Shown in pieces: positions 16,402-24,024 of a stretch of DNA of 64,000 nt. Under the pieces are notes generated by a model, which was not told where the DNA came from, did no database searches, and was given only the letters and a program-made list of their open reading frames with translations. Location of the stretch: contig DASXAP010000274.1 of NCBI GenBank assembly GCA_036406655.1, positions 20,939 through 84,938 on the forward strand, given 5' to 3'. Numbering within the stretch: the first letter of the stretch is position 1; each line of letters begins with the position of its first letter. Both the position numbers and the translations under genes were made by a program. This DNA is from VAZQ01 sp036406655 (GTDB lineage Bacteria > Pseudomonadota > Alphaproteobacteria > Rhizobiales > Xanthobacteraceae).

Positions 16402-16966
16402 CGCTTTGCCCCTTGTGCTGGCGCGGTGGGCCATCGGAGGAGTTTCCGCCGAGATGGCCGCCGACGCGTTGCCCGTGACGCGACCCTGGCCTCCGGCCGC
16501 GCGCGGTTTTGGCTCGTTGGTCTGCCTAACGCCTCGATCGCGAGGTCTTGGGTGACCTCGGCTTGTTGCGGCGCGTCCGGCGCTTTCGTCCCTGCGAGGC
16601 GAGACAACGCCTCTCTCCGGCGCCGGGCGGCGGGCGGAGCGGTTACGCAGACCCTTTCAGGAGAGCGCCCGGCGGGACTTCGAACCACTCGCGCCGAACT
16701 TTTCAAACCTATGCGGCGAACCTATTTTCGTCAAGCTCTAGTATGGGGGTGATTTAGGAACTCTAAATGTTGGGGGAAGCTGTGGAAATCGGGGGCGAAT
16801 CGGGTGCACTGCGGGAAGTGCCGGATTTTCGGTGAGGAATCCAAGGAGCGTCGTCCCCGCTGGGCGCGGGCCGCCGCGCGGGCAATTGCTGTCAAGCGGC
16901 AAATTCACTCACGCTCGCATGGCTGTCCGCCCCGGAGAGCTCCACGTCACACCGGGCGCGCTGCGC
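16402..16966. other. nrdJ upstream region
   Basis: This 565-bp spacer between nrdJ and the Kelch gene (both minus) holds the candidate nrdJ promoter and an implied 5' leader of about 300 nt. I looked for a cobalamin-riboswitch B12 box and for an NrdR-box pair and saw neither clearly. 16740-16830 is more AT-rich and may hold regulator sites. Confidence 0.4.
16706..16734 (-). promoter_or_regulatory. Candidate sigma-70 promoter for nrdJ
   Basis: On the minus strand: TTGACG (16734-16729), a 17-nt spacer, and TAGGTT (16711-16706). Transcription would start near 16699, leaving a leader of roughly 300 nt. The -35 and spacing are good, the -10 moderate. Confidence 0.45.
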
Positions 16967-18043
16967 TCACTTCAGCAGCAAATCCATCTGCAGGATCTCG
17001 TTGAACGGTACCGCCGAGTGGGCGATGCCGTTGCCGGCGGACTGTCCGTCTCCGCTCACAGTGTAGAGTCGGTTGTCGATCGCTCCCACCGCGAGCCCAT
17101 GCCGAGGATGCGGCATCGACGGCAGGATCTGCCAGCGGTTGAGAACCGTATCGTAGGCCTCGACCGCCTTGAACGCCGCGAGGAATCGCTGGTCCTGGCC
17201 CTCGCCCCCGGCGACCAGGATATGATTGCCGAAAACGCCGGCGCCGATCGCGCTGCGCGGCGTCGGCATTCGCGCGCGCGCGGTCCAGATGTCGGTCGCC
17301 GGATCGTACATCTCGACGAGATCCACATTGTTGCTGGCGCTCGAGATGAACGCTCCTCCGACCCGGCCGCCAATGACGAACACGTGCCCGCCCACGCCGA
17401 TCGCCGCATGGTGGTTGCGCGGGAGCAGCAGCGAGCGGGCCGTTTTCCAGGTGTTGGCGGCGGGGTCATATTCCTCCACCGTCGCGAGCACGTTGTGCGG
17501 TCTTGCCGGATGGATCCCGTTCTCGGTCACCCCCGGCAGCGAGTCGGCTCCGCCGGTGACGTAGATCTTGCCGTTCACGACCGCCGCCGAGGCCGCGCCG
17601 CGCCTGGTCGGCATCGGTGCGAGCTCGCGCCACTGATCGGCTGCGGGATCGTATTCCCAGGCATTGTTCAGCGGGCTCCAGGCCGGGGGGCCTGCTTCCG
17701 GCAGGCTGAAGCCGCCGAACGCGTAAATCTTGTTGTTGAGGCTTGCGAACGCCACGTGATGTGAAGCAAGCCGCATCGGCTGCTTCTTCGTCCATTGGTT
17801 GGCCGCCGGGTCATATTCGTAGACTAGCGCCTTCGGCTTCCACCCGGGTGCCAGACCGCAGAGCACGTAGAGCTTGCCGTTGGCCGTGGCGCCGAGCAGC
17901 TCCTCCGAAGGATCAGGGAACGGTGCCCCGACGATCCACGGATTGGCTGCCGTCGGCGCGGCCGGGGTCGGCGCCTGGCCGGGAGCCGGAGAGCAAATGC
18001 AAGCAACCAGCATGCTCAGTGCAAGAACACGCAGTGACGACAT
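16967..18043 (-). CDS. Secreted Kelch-repeat beta-propeller protein
   Basis: A 358-residue protein. Its signal peptide covers about residues 1-22 (LRVLALSMLVACICSPAPGQ|A). Six Kelch blades are visible, each with a GK(I/L)Y or related strand, a double glycine and a following W: ANGKLYVLCGL, LNNKIYAFGGF, VNGKIYVTGGA, VGGHVFVIGGR, FGNHILVAGGE, IDNRLYTVSGD. A six-bladed propeller is expected, exported to the periplasm or outside. ATG 18043 follows AGAGGAGGTG, a strong site. Kelch propellers bind proteins or sugars; sialic-acid mutarotase NanM is one relative, but no sialic-acid genes are nearby. Confidence 0.85.
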   Translation of the reverse strand: MSSLRVLALSMLVACICSPAPGQAPTPAAPTAANPWIVGAPFPDPSEELLGATANGKLYVLCGLAPGWKPKALVYEYDPAANQWTKKQPMRLASHHVAFASLNNKIYAFGGFSLPEAGPPAWSPLNNAWEYDPAADQWRELAPMPTRRGAASAAVVNGKIYVTGGADSLPGVTENGIHPARPHNVLATVEEYDPAANTWKTARSLLLPRNHHAAIGVGGHVFVIGGRVGGAFISSASNNVDLVEMYDPATDIWTARARMPTPRSAIGAGVFGNHILVAGGEGQDQRFLAAFKAVEAYDTVLNRWQILPSMPHPRHGLAVGAIDNRLYTVSGDGQSAGNGIAHSAVPFNEILQMDLLLK

Positions 18044-18334
18044 CTTCACCTCCTCTGGGCCACCCGGCGCAACTCGACTGCCCCGCTTGCAGCAGGACGG
18101 ACAGCGTCGGCAAGAATACGGGTCCGCTTGCGGCGGCGAAACCCCGTAATCGAGGCGGGCATCACGTTGCGCGTCGTGCCGGCTCGCCGCGGCAGGCAGG
18201 CTTGACAGCCGCGCCTTCAGCGGCTCGCGCACAGTGCCGATGCTGGACATCGCCCTCGCCCGATGGCATCAACCGCGCGCCCCATGGTCGGGCATGCCGC
18301 GCGACGACCTCGGTTGCTTCGAGCAGGGAGTGCC

Positions 18335-18742
18335 ATGAGGACATTCTTGCTGCGCTTCTTCACTTGGTGGAACGGCCAGACTCTCGGCACGCAGCTCTGG
18401 ACCTGGCTCTACGGGGAGCTCGTCGGAGAGGACGAGCTCGGCAATCGCTATTATCGCCGGAGGCGAGGCAAGATCGACCGTGCATTGGGCTTCGAGCGGC
18501 GCTGGGTGATCTACAACGGAGCCGCGGAGGCCTCGAGCGTGCCGCCGTCCTGGCACGGATGGCTCCACCACACGGTCGACGTTCCGCCCACACAGGAGCA
18601 GGTCACGCCGCGTCCCTGGTGGAAGCCGCACCGGCCCAACCTCACCGGCACGCCTGCGGCTCACCGCCCGACCGGCTCGACGCTCGCCCAAGGACGCCGG
18701 CCGAAGGCGACCGGCGATTACAGGCCCTGGACGCCGGGATAG
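18335..18742 (+). CDS. NDUFA12-family NADH:ubiquinone oxidoreductase accessory subunit
   Basis: A 135-residue homologue of the B17.2/NDUFA12 supernumerary subunit of complex I, kept by alphaproteobacteria and mitochondria. Diagnostic segments are TWWNGQTLGTQLWTWLYGE, VGEDELGNRYYRRR, RRWVIYNGAAEASSVPP and WHGWLHHTVDVPP. The C-terminal third (KPHRPNLTGTPAAHRPTGS...GDYRPWTPG) is the usual Pro/Gly-rich tail that lies along the peripheral arm. ATG 18335 follows AGGGAG. The nuo genes are elsewhere; this gene commonly sits beside the DUF2155 gene, as here. Confidence 0.93.
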   Translation: MRTFLLRFFTWWNGQTLGTQLWTWLYGELVGEDELGNRYYRRRRGKIDRALGFERRWVIYNGAAEASSVPPSWHGWLHHTVDVPPTQEQVTPRPWWKPHRPNLTGTPAAHRPTGSTLAQGRRPKATGDYRPWTPG

Positions 18743-18865
18743 CAGAGGACAGACGGCAGAGGACAGGCGACAGAGGACAGAGGATAGACGATAGAGAGGT
18801 CCGAGGACGGTCAGCGCGGTTCCGGCCTTCTTCATCCGTCCTCTGTCGTCTGTCCTCTGTCCTCC
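18743..18865. repeat. GAGGACAG direct and inverted short repeats
   Basis: Starting at the stop of the NDUFA12 gene, CAGAGGACAG-type units recur with 13-14 bp periodicity (18743-18790) and decay to AGAGGTCCGAGGACGG. After a 30-bp spacer, the same units return inverted (CTCTGTCGTCTGTCCTCTGT, 18841-18860). The arms can fold into a long imperfect hairpin. This type of microsatellite-like repeat is known in intergenic alphaproteobacterial DNA; here it could end transcription. Confidence 0.7.
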
Positions 18866-18945
18866 GATTCGCCGCATTCCCCCGCTAACGGCACGACCAG
18901 ATCCGCGGGCCATGGGCCCGCTTCCTGCTGGACCAGCCTCGTCCA

Positions 18946-19830
18946 ATGGCCCGACCGCTCCGTGCCGTGAGCCTGATCGCTCTTGCCGCTGCGCTGGGCG
19001 GTCCGCCGGCGGCGGCGCAGTTCAATCCATTCGAAGCGTTGTTCGGGGCGCCCCCGCGTCCGCCCTCCAGCGTTCCCGCCGGCCGCCAGCAGGCGCCGCA
19101 GGCATATCCGCAGTACCCCGAGCAGCAATACCCGGATCCGCGCTATCGGGATCAACGCTATCCGGAGCAGTATCCGGGGCAGCAGCAATATCCCGATCAG
19201 GCCGGAATTGCCCGCCAGGGTCCGTCCGACGGCGCAATTCAGTCACAGCCGCTGCCGCCGCCGCCGGGAGGCACGGTCGCTGCGGTTCCTCCGGGGCAGC
19301 CGCTGCCCGGCTCGGGCCAGGCTCCGCTGCGCAGTGTCCCGCAGCCTGCCGACACCTCGCCGCAGCCGGGCGACGAGGTGATCGCCGAGCCGCCGTCGCA
19401 GAAGATAGCCAACAAGCAAGCGGTGTTCTCCGGCCTCGACAAGATCACCGGTCGCATCATCAATTTCGACGCCACCATCGGCGAGACCGTGCAGTTCGGA
19501 GCGCTGCAGGTGACACCGCGCGTCTGCTACACGCGGCCGCCCACCGAGACGCCCAACACCGATGCGTTCATCGAGGTCGACGAGGTGACGCTGCAGGGCG
19601 AGGTGAAGCGGATTTTCACCGGCTGGATGTTCGCATCGAGCCCGGGGCTGCACGCGGTCGAGCATCCGATCTATGACGTCTGGCTCACCGACTGCAAGGA
19701 TGCGGTTGTCGCCGCCGCTCCCCAGGCCGAGCCCGCCGCGGCACCGGCGGTGCCGCCGGCAAAACCTGCGGCACCGGCACAGCGGCGTCCGCCACCGCAG
19801 CCTTCCGCTTCAGCGGCTCCACGCCGCTGA
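18946..19830 (+). CDS. DUF2155 domain periplasmic protein
   Basis: A 294-residue protein. The signal peptide is about residues 1-24 (LIALAAALGGPPAAA|Q). A long low-complexity region rich in Pro, Gln and Tyr follows (residues 30-150; PQYPEQQYPDPRYRDQRYP). The DUF2155 domain then spans about 155-245: KQAVFSGLDKITGRIINFDA, VQFGALQVTPRVCYTRPP, EVDEVTLQGEVKRIFTGWMF, HPIYDVWLTDCK. Two Cys residues could form a disulfide. The Ala/Pro tail is probably disordered. Function unknown; the domain is almost restricted to alphaproteobacteria and usually lies next to aat and accC, as here. Confidence 0.9.
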   Translation: MARPLRAVSLIALAAALGGPPAAAQFNPFEALFGAPPRPPSSVPAGRQQAPQAYPQYPEQQYPDPRYRDQRYPEQYPGQQQYPDQAGIARQGPSDGAIQSQPLPPPPGGTVAAVPPGQPLPGSGQAPLRSVPQPADTSPQPGDEVIAEPPSQKIANKQAVFSGLDKITGRIINFDATIGETVQFGALQVTPRVCYTRPPTETPNTDAFIEVDEVTLQGEVKRIFTGWMFASSPGLHAVEHPIYDVWLTDCKDAVVAAAPQAEPAAAPAVPPAKPAAPAQRRPPPQPSASAAPRR

Positions 19831-19858
19831 GCCTGCCTGCCCCCTGTGAAAGATACGG

Positions 19859-20542
19859 CTAGCGTCCGGGTGCTGCCTGCAGACAGGCAAGCGCCTCCGC
19901 GCCCGTGATCGGGCGATCGACGTCGAGGACGCTGAAATCGCCTTCGCCTATGAGTGCCGCCTCCAGGAGCTTGTGGTACTGCCGCCGCGGAATTTCGATC
20001 GCGCCGAAGACCTTGAGGTGATCGGTCACGAATTGCGTGTCGAGCAGCCGGAACCCTCCGGCTCTGAGGCGCGCGACCAGATGCACGAGAGCGACCTTGG
20101 AGGCATCGCGGGCGCGGTGGAACATGCTCTCGCCGAAGAACGCGCGCCCGAGTGCCACTCCGTAGAGGCCGCCGACCAGCGCTTCGCCCTGATAGACCTC
20201 GAGGCTGTGGCAATGGCGGCGGTCGTGGAGCTTGCGGTAGAGCGAGCGGATGCGGCTGTTGATCCAGGTCCTCGGGCGTCCGGGTCGGGATTCGGCGCAG
20301 CCCTCGAGCACCCCGTCAAAATCACGATTGACCGTGACGATGAAGCAATCCGAGCGCACGGTACGCACGAGCCGTCCCGGCAGATGAAATCGATCGAGCG
20401 GGATGATCCCGCGCATCTCCGGCTCGATCCAGTACAATGCCGGATCCTCGGCGTTCTCGGCCATGGGGAAGATGCCGCAGGCATAGGCCTTGAGCAGCAC
20501 CTCCGGGGTGATCTCGATGAACGCTGATTCCCGATTGGCCAT
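19859..20542 (-). CDS. aat: Leucyl/phenylalanyl-tRNA--protein transferase
   Basis: Adds Leu or Phe from aminoacyl-tRNA to N-terminal Arg or Lys of proteins, making N-degrons for ClpAP. The 227-residue protein shows the family landmarks: LLKAYACGIFPMAE, ALYWIEPEMRGIIPLDRFH, TWINSRIRSLYRKLH, HSLEVYQGEALVGGLYGVALG, FFGESMFHRARDASKVAL, GFRLLDTQFVTDHLKVFGA. It is the last gene of a minus-strand run after accB and accC, with 128 bp between accC and aat. Confidence 0.96.
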   Translation of the reverse strand: MANRESAFIEITPEVLLKAYACGIFPMAENAEDPALYWIEPEMRGIIPLDRFHLPGRLVRTVRSDCFIVTVNRDFDGVLEGCAESRPGRPRTWINSRIRSLYRKLHDRRHCHSLEVYQGEALVGGLYGVALGRAFFGESMFHRARDASKVALVHLVARLRAGGFRLLDTQFVTDHLKVFGAIEIPRRQYHKLLEAALIGEGDFSVLDVDRPITGAEALACLQAAPGR

Positions 20543-20670
20543 GAGCCGCTACCGCGAGCGCCCGTCCCGACCGCGAACATAAGCAGCCCGAGCCTGCCAT
20601 GCGAGAGCTCGTCATTCCAGCCGGCGCCCGCGCGGCACCTCGGCGCCGGCTCGTCACCGCCGCAGCACTT

Positions 20671-22023
20671 TCAGGATTTCATCCCGCCCCCGGCCAGGAA
20701 CTGCTCCAGCCAGTGGATGTGATAATCCCCATCGATGACGTCCTTCTCGCGCACCAGCGCCCGGAACAGCGGCAAGGTGGTCTCGATTCCATCGACGACG
20801 AACTCGTCGAGCCCGCGCTTGAGCCGCATCAGGCATTCGCCTCGCGTCTTGCCGCGCACGATCAGCTTGCCCAGCAGCGAATCGTAGTAGGGTGGGATCG
20901 AATAGCCGTGATACACGGCGGAATCGACGCGCACGCCCAGCCCTCCCGGCGGGTGATAGTGCACGATCCTGCCCGGCGAGGGACGAAACGAGACGGGATT
21001 TTCCGCATTGATCCGGCACTCGATGGCGTGCCCGTGGAACTTGATGTCTGCCTGTGAGAACTCGAGCTCGCCGCCCGCGGCGACCCGGATCTGCTCGAGG
21101 ACGAGATCGATGTCGGTGATCATCTCGGTCACCGGGTGCTCGACCTGGATGCGGGTGTTCATCTCGATGAAATAGAACTTCCCGTCGTCGTAAAGGAATT
21201 CGACCGTGCCCACCCCCCGATAGTTGAGCTCGCGCATGGCCGCGGCCACGATCTCTCCGACCGACGCGCGCGCCGCCTCGTTGAGGGCAGGGCAGGGCCC
21301 TTCCTCCCAGAGCTTCTGATAGCGCCGTTGCAGCGAGCAATCCCGCTCGCCGAGGTGAATGGCGTGCCCCTGTCCGTCGCCGAGCACCTGGAACTCCACA
21401 TGCCGGGGCCGGGCCAGATATTTCTCGAGGTAGAGCGAATCGTCGCCGAATGCCGCCTTGGCCTCCGCGCGCGCGGTGGCGAGCGCGGCGGCGAGCTCGT
21501 CGGCGCCATGCGCCATCTTCATGCCGCGCCCGCCGCCTCCGGCTGCGGCCTTGACCAGCACTGGAAATCCGATCGAGCGCGCGAGCGAGACTGCCTCCTG
21601 ATCCGACGAGATGGCGCCGTCCGATCCCGCCACCACCGGGATGCCGAGCCGTCTGGCCGTCCGCTTCGCCTCGATCTTGTCTCCCATCAAGCGGATATGG
21701 GCCGGGTCGGGACCGATGAAGTGGATGTTGTGCTCCTCGAGGATCTCGGCAAAACGCGCATTCTCCGACAGGAAGCCGTAGCCGGGATGCACCGCGTCGG
21801 CACCGGTGATCTCGCAGGCGGCGAGCAATGCCGGGACGTTCAGATAGCTCTCGCGCGCGGGTGGCGGTCCGATGCACACACTCTCGTCGGCGAGCCGCAC
21901 GTGCATGGCATCCTCGTCGGCGGTCGAATGCACCGCGACCGACGGGATGCCCAGCTCCTTGCACGCTCGCAGGACGCGCAGTGCGATCTCGCCGCGATTC
22001 GCGATCAGGATTTTGTCGAACAT
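20671..22023 (-). CDS. accC: Biotin carboxylase subunit of acetyl-CoA carboxylase
   Basis: ATP-dependent carboxylation of biotin on AccB, the first half-reaction of fatty-acid synthesis. The 450-residue protein begins MFDKILIANRGEIALRVLRA. The ATP-grasp domain shows the glycine loop KAAAGGGGRGMKMAH, the EKYLARPRHVEFQVLGD segment and RDCSLQRRYQKLWEEGP, then FIEMNTRIQVEHPVTEMITDIDLV with the catalytic Glu and Arg. The C-terminal domain includes GHAIECRINAENP and YYDSLLGKLIVRGKTR. It follows accB by 76 nt on the same strand, the standard alphaproteobacterial pair. Confidence 0.97.
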   Translation of the reverse strand: MFDKILIANRGEIALRVLRACKELGIPSVAVHSTADEDAMHVRLADESVCIGPPPARESYLNVPALLAACEITGADAVHPGYGFLSENARFAEILEEHNIHFIGPDPAHIRLMGDKIEAKRTARRLGIPVVAGSDGAISSDQEAVSLARSIGFPVLVKAAAGGGGRGMKMAHGADELAAALATARAEAKAAFGDDSLYLEKYLARPRHVEFQVLGDGQGHAIHLGERDCSLQRRYQKLWEEGPCPALNEAARASVGEIVAAAMRELNYRGVGTVEFLYDDGKFYFIEMNTRIQVEHPVTEMITDIDLVLEQIRVAAGGELEFSQADIKFHGHAIECRINAENPVSFRPSPGRIVHYHPPGGLGVRVDSAVYHGYSIPPYYDSLLGKLIVRGKTRGECLMRLKRGLDEFVVDGIETTLPLFRALVREKDVIDGDYHIHWLEQFLAGGGMKS

Positions 22024-22099
22024 GGCGAGGGGCGGCGTTCTCTATCGGTGCCGATCGGAGGCCGGCCGTGGCGAGGACGGCCATGACCGGCTCGGTGCA

Positions 22100-22555
22100 T
22101 CACTCGATGATCATCAGCGGCTCACCGTACTCGACCGGCTGGCCGTCCTCGATCAGGATCTGGACCACGGTCCCGGCGCGCGGCGACGGGATTTGGTTCA
22201 TGGTTTTCATCGCCTCGACGATCAGCAGCGTGTCACCGGCGCGAACCCGGCTGCCGATCTCGACGAAGGGACGCGCGCCGAGCTCCGGAGCCACGTAAAC
22301 CGTGCCTACCATCGGCGAGGTGACTGCGCCCGGATGCTTGCCGGGATCGGCCAGCATGCCCTCGGGCGAGGTTGCGGGCGCTTCGATCAGCGCCGGAGGG
22401 CGCGCGGCCGTCGGCGCGCCGGTCTGCGCTTGCCGCGCCACCCGCACGCGCTGGCCGTCGCGCTCGAACTCGATCTCGGTGAGGCCGGTCTCGTCCAGCA
22501 GGCGGGCCAGCTCGCGGATCAGCTCGTGATCGATCGCCGGCTTCTGCTTGGGCAT
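22100..22555 (-). CDS. accB: Biotin carboxyl carrier protein of acetyl-CoA carboxylase
   Basis: Carries biotin between AccC and the carboxyltransferase. The 151-residue protein has an N-terminal helix (HELIRELARLLDETGLTEIE), an Ala/Pro linker (about 55-75) and a C-terminal biotinyl domain from GAVTSPMVGTVYVAPE. The modified Lys is in IVEAMKTMNQI, followed by GTVVQILIEDGQPVEYGEPL. I take ATG 22555 (MPKQKPAID) as start; the frame is open further upstream but overlaps aroQ. It begins 23 nt after the aroQ stop. Confidence 0.96.
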   Translation of the reverse strand: MPKQKPAIDHELIRELARLLDETGLTEIEFERDGQRVRVARQAQTGAPTAARPPALIEAPATSPEGMLADPGKHPGAVTSPMVGTVYVAPELGARPFVEIGSRVRAGDTLLIVEAMKTMNQIPSPRAGTVVQILIEDGQPVEYGEPLMIIE

Positions 22556-22578
22556 GTGCTCGCTCTTGCGACCGCCGG

Positions 22579-23037
22579 TCAGCGTTGCGTCTTCCCGCCT
22601 GCGAGCCAGGTGGCCAATCCGTCGATGGCGAGCGTGTATCCGGCGGGCCCGAAGCCGCACAGGCTCGCCTTGGCCACCCCCGCGATGTGGGAGTGGTGGC
22701 GAAAGCTCTCGCGCGCGAAAATGTTGCTGAGATGAACCTCGATCACCGGCGTCGCGACGGCCGCGATCGCGTCGCGGATGGCGACCGAGGTGTGGGTGTA
22801 GGCGCCGGCATTGATGATGATGCCCGCCGCCATCTTGGCGGCAGCCTCGTGGATCGATTCCACGATCTCGCCCTCATGGTTGGACTGTCGAAATTCGACC
22901 GCGAGCCGATGGCGTCTGGCGGTCTCGCGGCACAAGGCTTCGATGTCCTCGAGCGTGGCGCGGCCGTATATTTCCGGCTCGCGCGTGCCGAGAAGATTGA
23001 GATTGGGCCCGTTGAGAACGTAGACGCTCTTCGCCAT
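22579..23037 (-). CDS. aroQ: 3-dehydroquinate dehydratase, type II
   Basis: Third step of the shikimate pathway, dehydrating 3-dehydroquinate. The 152-residue protein matches the dodecameric type II family: VYVLNGPNLNLLGTREPEIYG at the N-terminus with the catalytic Tyr in IYG, RQSNHEGEIVESIHEA, IIINAGAYTHTSVAIRDAI, IEVHLSNIFARESFRHHS, and the C-terminal GVAKASLCGFGPAGYTLAI. Placement directly before accB-accC is a common alphaproteobacterial arrangement. Confidence 0.96.
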   Translation of the reverse strand: MAKSVYVLNGPNLNLLGTREPEIYGRATLEDIEALCRETARRHRLAVEFRQSNHEGEIVESIHEAAAKMAAGIIINAGAYTHTSVAIRDAIAAVATPVIEVHLSNIFARESFRHHSHIAGVAKASLCGFGPAGYTLAIDGLATWLAGGKTQR

Positions 23038-23230
23038 TGGACCGTGTCCGCCCCCAGAGGCGTGACCGGCTTTATAGGCATCCCCCGCACAAAGGGGAAG
23101 TCGCGGGCCCGCGTCGCGGGAAGGCTGGGGCGAAGGCGAGCAGCGAGAGCCGGCAAGAAGGCTCGCGCACCGGGGCAGCGAACCCGCGCGAAACGGTCGC
23201 TGTTGGCTGCCGGGCGCTCGCCGGCTCAGC

Positions 23231-24007
23231 TCAGCATGCAGCCTTGCCGCAACGCGCGCTGTTGATCTTTTCCTTGAGCGCCTGCAGGCCGACGGCGCCG
23301 ACGACCACATCGCCGCCGACCACGTAGCTCGGCGTGCCGTTGAGGCCGAGCGAGTCGGCGAGCTTGAGGTTCTCCTCGATCGTGGCCTTCGCCTCCTCGC
23401 TCGCCATGTCCTTCTCGATCCGGCCGAGGTCGAAGCCGACCTCCTTTGCCACCGCGAGCGCGCGGGTCTTGTCTGCCGGCCCGCGGCCGCCCAGCAGCTT
23501 CTGATGGAACTCGAGATACTTCTTGCCGCCGCTTGCATCCTGCATGCGAACGGCGGCCGCCACCTGCGCAGCCTGGACTGAGCCCTCCCCGAGCACCGGA
23601 AATTCCTTGAGCACGAATTTCAGCTTGCCGTCGGCCTTGAGCAGATCGAGCATGTCGGCCATTGCCCGCTTGCAATATGCGCAGTTGTAATCGAAGAATT
23701 CGACCACGGTGACGTCGCCCTGCGGATTGCCCAGGTTGACCTGACGGGCGGAGCTGAAAACCGCATCGCTGTGCTCCTTGACGGCCGCCCGGTGCTTCTC
23801 GGCGTCGGCCGCCGCCTGCTGCTTCTCGAGCTCGGTGAGCACCTCCTGCAGCAGCTCGGGATGCGTCAGCAGGTATTCCCTGACGATGCGCTCGATCTCG
23901 CCGCGCTGCTCGGCGCCGAAGGATTGCGCGCGCGCGGGAGCGAACGCAGGCAAGGCCGCCACGAGCGCAATCAGCGCGGGGGCGAAAAGGCGCGGGATGA
24001 AGTTCAT
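23231..24007 (-). CDS. DsbA-family periplasmic thiol oxidoreductase
   Basis: A 258-residue protein. The signal peptide covers about residues 1-28 (APALIALVAALPAFAPARA|Q). A helical N-terminal region (RGEIERIVREYLLTHPELLQEVLTE) resembles the dimerising part of ScsC/Com1-type proteins. The thioredoxin fold then carries the redox pair in FDYNCAYCKRAM and the cis-Pro loop NGTPSYVVGG. A C-terminal Cys pair (ARCGKAAC) is extra. ATG 24007 has AGAGGA upstream; ATG 24028 overlaps the M48 stop as ATGA and is an alternative implying translational coupling. It probably oxidises or isomerises disulfides in secreted proteins. Confidence 0.9.
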   Translation of the reverse strand: MNFIPRLFAPALIALVAALPAFAPARAQSFGAEQRGEIERIVREYLLTHPELLQEVLTELEKQQAAADAEKHRAAVKEHSDAVFSSARQVNLGNPQGDVTVVEFFDYNCAYCKRAMADMLDLLKADGKLKFVLKEFPVLGEGSVQAAQVAAAVRMQDASGGKKYLEFHQKLLGGRGPADKTRALAVAKEVGFDLGRIEKDMASEEAKATIEENLKLADSLGLNGTPSYVVGGDVVVGAVGLQALKEKINSARCGKAAC

Positions 24008-24024
24008 GGGCGTCGATCCTCTCG

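Noticed and set aside
16671..16686. GGTTCGAAGTCCCGCC on the minus strand, like a tRNA T-arm
   Set aside because: No D-arm, anticodon arm or acceptor stem can be placed upstream at the right distance, and the T-loop has an extra base. Chance resemblance in the nrdJ leader.
16402..16966. A possible cobalamin riboswitch before nrdJ
   Set aside because: I looked for the B12 box and the GGGAA/GGTG core elements and found none by eye; a covariance search would settle it.
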